DNA of 16,504 nucleotides from Spirochaetaceae bacterium. GTDB lineage: Bacteria > Spirochaetota > Spirochaetia > Treponematales > Breznakiellaceae. The position numbers and the translations under genes were made by a program. Location of the stretch: contig JAITKQ010000063.1 in assembly GCA_031278295.1 (NCBI GenBank), positions 1 through 16,504 on the forward strand, read 5' to 3'. The notes beneath the pieces were generated by a model. It was not told where the DNA came from. It ran no database searches and saw nothing but the letters and a program-made list of their open reading frames with translations. Shown here one piece after another: positions 13,671 to 16,504 of the stretch (position 1 is the stretch's first letter; each line of letters opens with the position of its first letter).

Positions 13671-15539
13671 ATGCAGGCTCTGATACTTGCCGCCGGGATG
13701 GGGAACCGGCTTGGGCGCTATACCGCGGATAACACAAAATGTATGCTCCCGATAAACGGGAAAACGCTTATAGAACGCGCTCTTGACACGCTCTACAGGG
13801 TCGGTATACAAAAATGTATTATTGTCGCCGGCTATAAAAAAGAAAATCTTATCGGCTTTCTTGGGAATAAATATAAAAATATTTCGATAGAATATATTGT
13901 AAATGACATCTACAACAAAACAAACAATATTTATTCGCTGTATCTGGCAAGGGATTATTTAGCAAAGGACGATACGCTTCTGCTGGAAAGCGATATTATC
14001 TTTGATGATGATATTATTTTACAGATGATAAATTCTGAATACTCCACACTGGCGGCGGTGGCTCATTTTGAATCGTGGATGGACGGAACGGTTGCCAGAA
14101 TCGATGACGATAACAACATTGTTGCTTTTATTCCCAAGAAATTGTTCAACTTTGCCGAAAAAGATTCTTACTACAAAACGGTAAACATTTATAAATTTTC
14201 GCGTGAATTTTCGCAAAAAACATATATCCCGTTTCTTGAGGCATACATCAAGTCTATGGGTGATAATGAATACTACGAGCAGGTTTTGCGGGTAATAGCG
14301 GCGCTGGACAGGAACGAGCTTAAGGCCTTTGTGCTTACAACCCAGAAATGGTACGAGATTGACGACGTGCAGGACAAGGCTATAGCCGAAACGATATTTG
14401 CCTCCGGCGAAGGCGACGGGATCTCGCGCATACAGGCCTGTTACGGCGGGTATTGGCGTTATCCGGCGATGCTCGACTACTGTTATCTGGTAAATCCGTA
14501 CTTTCCGTGCAAACGCGCAATAGACGAAATGAAGGCGTCTTTTACGGAACTGCTTACACGGTACCCTTCGGGACTGAATACGCAGAATCTCCTTTCCGCG
14601 AAACTCTTTAATCTGGACGAATCTTGTGTTTTGACGGGAAACGGCGCGGCGGAACTGATACGCGCCCTTGCCCCCGCGGTAAACGGACCTATAGGTATTA
14701 TATACCCCACATTCAACGAGTACGAAGAAAGTTTTTGCGGCAAAAAAATAGTTTCTTTTGCGCCAAAAGATTTTAGTTATACGGCGGATGATTTAATCCG
14801 TTTCTCCGCCGAATGTAACTCGCTTGTCCTTATAAACCCCGACAATCCGAGCGGACACTATTTAAATAAAGAAGACATGCTCCGCCTAGCGGAATGTTTT
14901 ACGCGGAATAACAAAACGCTAATCCTGGATGAATCGTTTATAGACTTTTGCGATGCGGAAGATGATAAATCGCTTTTGACGCAGGATGTGTTAGACCGGC
15001 ATCCGTCCCTTGTCGTGATAAAAAGTTTAAGCAAAAGTTACGGCATACCCGGCTTGCGGCTTGGGGTACTCGCCTCCGGCGATAAAAGACTGGTTGCGGC
15101 GGCGCGAAAAAACATTCCGATATGGAACATCAATTCATTCGCCGAATATTTTTTGCAGATCATAGGGAAGTACCAAAAAGAGTACGCCGCCTCTTGCCGG
15201 AAAATAGCCGCCGAGCGCCGCCGCTTTAAGGCGGCGCTCGAAGAAACCGGACTTGTAACGGTATTCCCGTCGCAGGCGAATTACTTTTTGTGCAGGCTAA
15301 AAAACGGCGGAAGCGCCCGTGATTTGGCGGAAAAACTTCTTGCCCGGCATAACATTTTTATAAAGGATTTAAGCGGTAAAAAGGGCATTCCGGATGGTAC
15401 GTTTGTCCGCATTGCGATACGCGGCAGGGAAGACAACGAGCATTTTGTAAGCGCCCTACCCCCCCCCCCCCCATCACACAAGAAAAACCGTAATTTTTTA
15501 CGCCGTTTTGCCGGGCAGACGCGCCCTGAGGCGGCGTAG
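13671..15539 (+). CDS. pntC: Bifunctional 2-aminoethylphosphonate cytidylyltransferase / aminotransferase (PntC-AEPT type)
   Basis: A 622-residue fusion. Residues 1-245 form a nucleotidyltransferase with LAAGMGNRLGRYT (6-18) and KCMLPINGK (23-31). Residues 255-597 form a fold-type I, HisC-like aminotransferase with NPDNPSG (389-395), LDESFIDF (419-426), SLSKSYGIPGLRLG (452-465; K455 should bind PLP) and VRIAIR (579-584). This domain order is known from the phosphonate enzyme of Treponema denticola: the aminotransferase makes AEP from phosphonoacetaldehyde and the transferase activates it to CMP-AEP. The downstream ppd supports that role over a choline-phosphate role. GGAG at 13662-13665 precedes the ATG. 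The first domain is strikingly AT-rich. The last 27 residues (poly-Pro from a 14-C run, then a basic tail) look non-homologous and may be a frame-slipped end. Confidence 0.88.
   Translation: MQALILAAGMGNRLGRYTADNTKCMLPINGKTLIERALDTLYRVGIQKCIIVAGYKKENLIGFLGNKYKNISIEYIVNDIYNKTNNIYSLYLARDYLAKDDTLLLESDIIFDDDIILQMINSEYSTLAAVAHFESWMDGTVARIDDDNNIVAFIPKKLFNFAEKDSYYKTVNIYKFSREFSQKTYIPFLEAYIKSMGDNEYYEQVLRVIAALDRNELKAFVLTTQKWYEIDDVQDKAIAETIFASGEGDGISRIQACYGGYWRYPAMLDYCYLVNPYFPCKRAIDEMKASFTELLTRYPSGLNTQNLLSAKLFNLDESCVLTGNGAAELIRALAPAVNGPIGIIYPTFNEYEESFCGKKIVSFAPKDFSYTADDLIRFSAECNSLVLINPDNPSGHYLNKEDMLRLAECFTRNNKTLILDESFIDFCDAEDDKSLLTQDVLDRHPSLVVIKSLSKSYGIPGLRLGVLASGDKRLVAAARKNIPIWNINSFAEYFLQIIGKYQKEYAASCRKIAAERRRFKAALEETGLVTVFPSQANYFLCRLKNGGSARDLAEKLLARHNIFIKDLSGKKGIPDGTFVRIAIRGREDNEHFVSALPPPPPSHKKNRNFLRRFAGQTRPEAA
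15459..15472. repeat. Poly-C tract of 14 in the 3' end of pntC
   Basis: Fourteen consecutive C encode most of the PPPPP stretch. In the displayed frame the gene stops at TAG 15537-15539, abutting the ppd GTG. Losing one C would end it at TGA 15541-15543, overlapping the ppd start; losing two or gaining one would end it at TAA, about 15490-15492, well short of ppd. Confidence 0.85.
15528..15531 (+). promoter_or_regulatory. Ribosome binding site fixing the ppd start
   Basis: GAGG at 15528-15531 sits eight bases before GTG 15540. The codon before that GTG is an in-frame TAG, so this is the most upstream start available, and it lies inside the end of pntC. Confidence 0.65.
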
Positions 15540-16504
15540 GTGATTTCTGTTCAGTTTTTTTGCGAAGAACTCCGCAGGCGCGGCGTTGAGTTTTTTTGCG
15601 GCGTTCCCGATTCACTTTTAAAAGATTTTTGCGCGTATATAGACTCAAGCCTTCAAAAATCCTCCGGTATTGCCGCTATTACCGCAGTAAACGAGGGCGC
15701 GGCCCTGGCGCTTGCCGCGGGCCATTATCTTGCTTCAAACAGAATCCCGCTTGTATTCATGCAGAATTCCGGGCTGGGGAACGCGCTTAACCCGCTGCTG
15801 TCCCTGTGCGACAGGGACGTGTACGGGATACCGGCGCTGCTGCTGATAGGCTGGCGCGGCGAACCGGGAGACCACGACGAGCCGCAGCATATAACGCAGG
15901 GGCGGCTGACCTGTCCGCTGCTGGAAACTTCAGGTATTCCGTACCTTGTGATGGCGGACACGGAAAACGCCCTTTGCGGGCAGCTTGACGAGGTTTTCCG
16001 GACGCTCAGGCTGACGGGCGCTCCGGTTGCGCTTGTCGTGCGAAAGGCTGCTTTCGCGCCGTGGAAGCCGCCCCCGGCGGAAAACACGCTTCCCGCCAGC
16101 CGCGAAGAGGCAATCGAACAGATCATGCTTTCGTCCCCGCTGGACTTTTTCTTTTCCACAACGGGCATGGCTTCCCGCGAACTGTACGAACTCCGTGAAA
16201 AACACGGCATGGGGCATGGGCGGGATTTTCTTACCGTGGGCTCCATGGGGCACGCCTCGTCCATAGCGCTCGGCGCGGCGCTTGCCAGGCCGGACGCCGC
16301 TATCACCTGCCTTGACGGGGACGGCGCGGCGCTGATGCATCTCGGCGCGTTTGCCTCTATCGGCGTACTCTCCCCGCCTAATCTGCGGCATATAGTACTG
16401 AATAACGGCTCGCACGATTCTGTCGGCGGCCAGCCTACTGTCGCGTTCAGCATAGACCTGGGGGCAATAGCCCGCGCCTCCGGTTACAAACATATTCACA
16501 GGGC
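15540..16504 (+). CDS. ppd: Phosphonopyruvate decarboxylase (3' end outside the window)
   Basis: A thiamine-diphosphate enzyme that decarboxylates phosphonopyruvate to phosphonoacetaldehyde, the step that pulls the unfavourable PEP mutase reaction forward. The 321 residues present begin MISVQFFCEELRRRGVEFF with GVPDSLLKDF (21-30). N51-E52 (VNEGAALALAAG) carries the ThDP-activating Glu, then MQNSGLGNALNPL (74-86), HDEPQHI (112-118), the SMGHASSIALGAALA segment (235-249), and the ThDP/Mg motif GDG (260-262) to NN (288-289) with GSHDSVGGQPT. Family members are about 370-390 residues, so roughly 50-70 are missing. The start is GTG in the same frame as the preceding gene, right after its TAG. The other gene needed, PEP mutase (pepM), would be expected downstream. 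Confidence 0.93.
   Translation, partial: MISVQFFCEELRRRGVEFFCGVPDSLLKDFCAYIDSSLQKSSGIAAITAVNEGAALALAAGHYLASNRIPLVFMQNSGLGNALNPLLSLCDRDVYGIPALLLIGWRGEPGDHDEPQHITQGRLTCPLLETSGIPYLVMADTENALCGQLDEVFRTLRLTGAPVALVVRKAAFAPWKPPPAENTLPASREEAIEQIMLSSPLDFFFSTTGMASRELYELREKHGMGHGRDFLTVGSMGHASSIALGAALARPDAAITCLDGDGAALMHLGAFASIGVLSPPNLRHIVLNNGSHDSVGGQPTVAFSIDLGAIARASGYKHIHR

Noticed and set aside
15725..16453. 242-codon minus-strand open frame
   Set aside because: It is antisense to ppd, which has intact thiamine-diphosphate motifs.

Overview
The window looks like a chromosomal segment of a spirochaete, most likely a treponeme of moderate-to-high GC. This is inference, resting on the gene repertoire and order, relaxed lipoprotein processing sites, poly-C tracts, and a fused cytidylyltransferase-aminotransferase of the kind described from Treponema denticola phosphonate biosynthesis. 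No rRNA, tRNA, CRISPR array or transposase gene was seen.

Layout. (1) 1-470 holds no gene but is built around a roughly 380 bp element with imperfect inverted-repeat ends and an internal run of 15 C. (2) 483-4208, plus strand: clpS, clpA and aat, which together cover N-degron creation (Aat), recognition (ClpS) and unfolding (ClpA); ClpP is not in the window. (3) 4209-6137, plus strand: an unrecognised lipoprotein gene and a small gene for a protein with a nearly pure Asp/Glu tail, embedded in intergenic DNA that carries three copies of a dispersed repeat (at 780, 5341 and 5890). (4) 11638 down to 6138, minus strand: a compact eight-gene operon rplU, prp, rpmA, obgE, nadD-yqeK fusion, LCP/LytR-type protein, rsfS, sirtuin. 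Its theme is ribosome biogenesis plus NAD metabolism (NadD makes the NAD precursor; the sirtuin consumes NAD). (5) 11804-13627, plus strand, divergent: recQ. (6) 13671 to the window end, plus strand: phosphonate biosynthesis, with a bifunctional enzyme (2-aminoethylphosphonate cytidylyltransferase plus aminotransferase) followed immediately by phosphonopyruvate decarboxylase, which runs off the window. Ppd would make phosphonoacetaldehyde, the aminotransferase domain 2-aminoethylphosphonate, and the cytidylyltransferase domain CMP-AEP. PEP mutase is expected just outside.

Most notable observations: a dispersed repeat that abuts stop codons on both sides and whose stem-loop shows a compensatory base-pair change; a 14-C tract near the 3' end of the phosphonate fusion gene that would toggle the stop codon relative to the ppd start; two genes (clpS, recQ) whose -10 box lies exactly 6 nt before the ATG, suggesting leaderless mRNAs; a Prp protease gene next to an L27 that has no N-terminal extension to cleave; a NadD-YqeK fusion; an LCP protein that seems to lack the usual catalytic arginines; and two zero-gap, same-frame TAG junctions between neighbouring genes.
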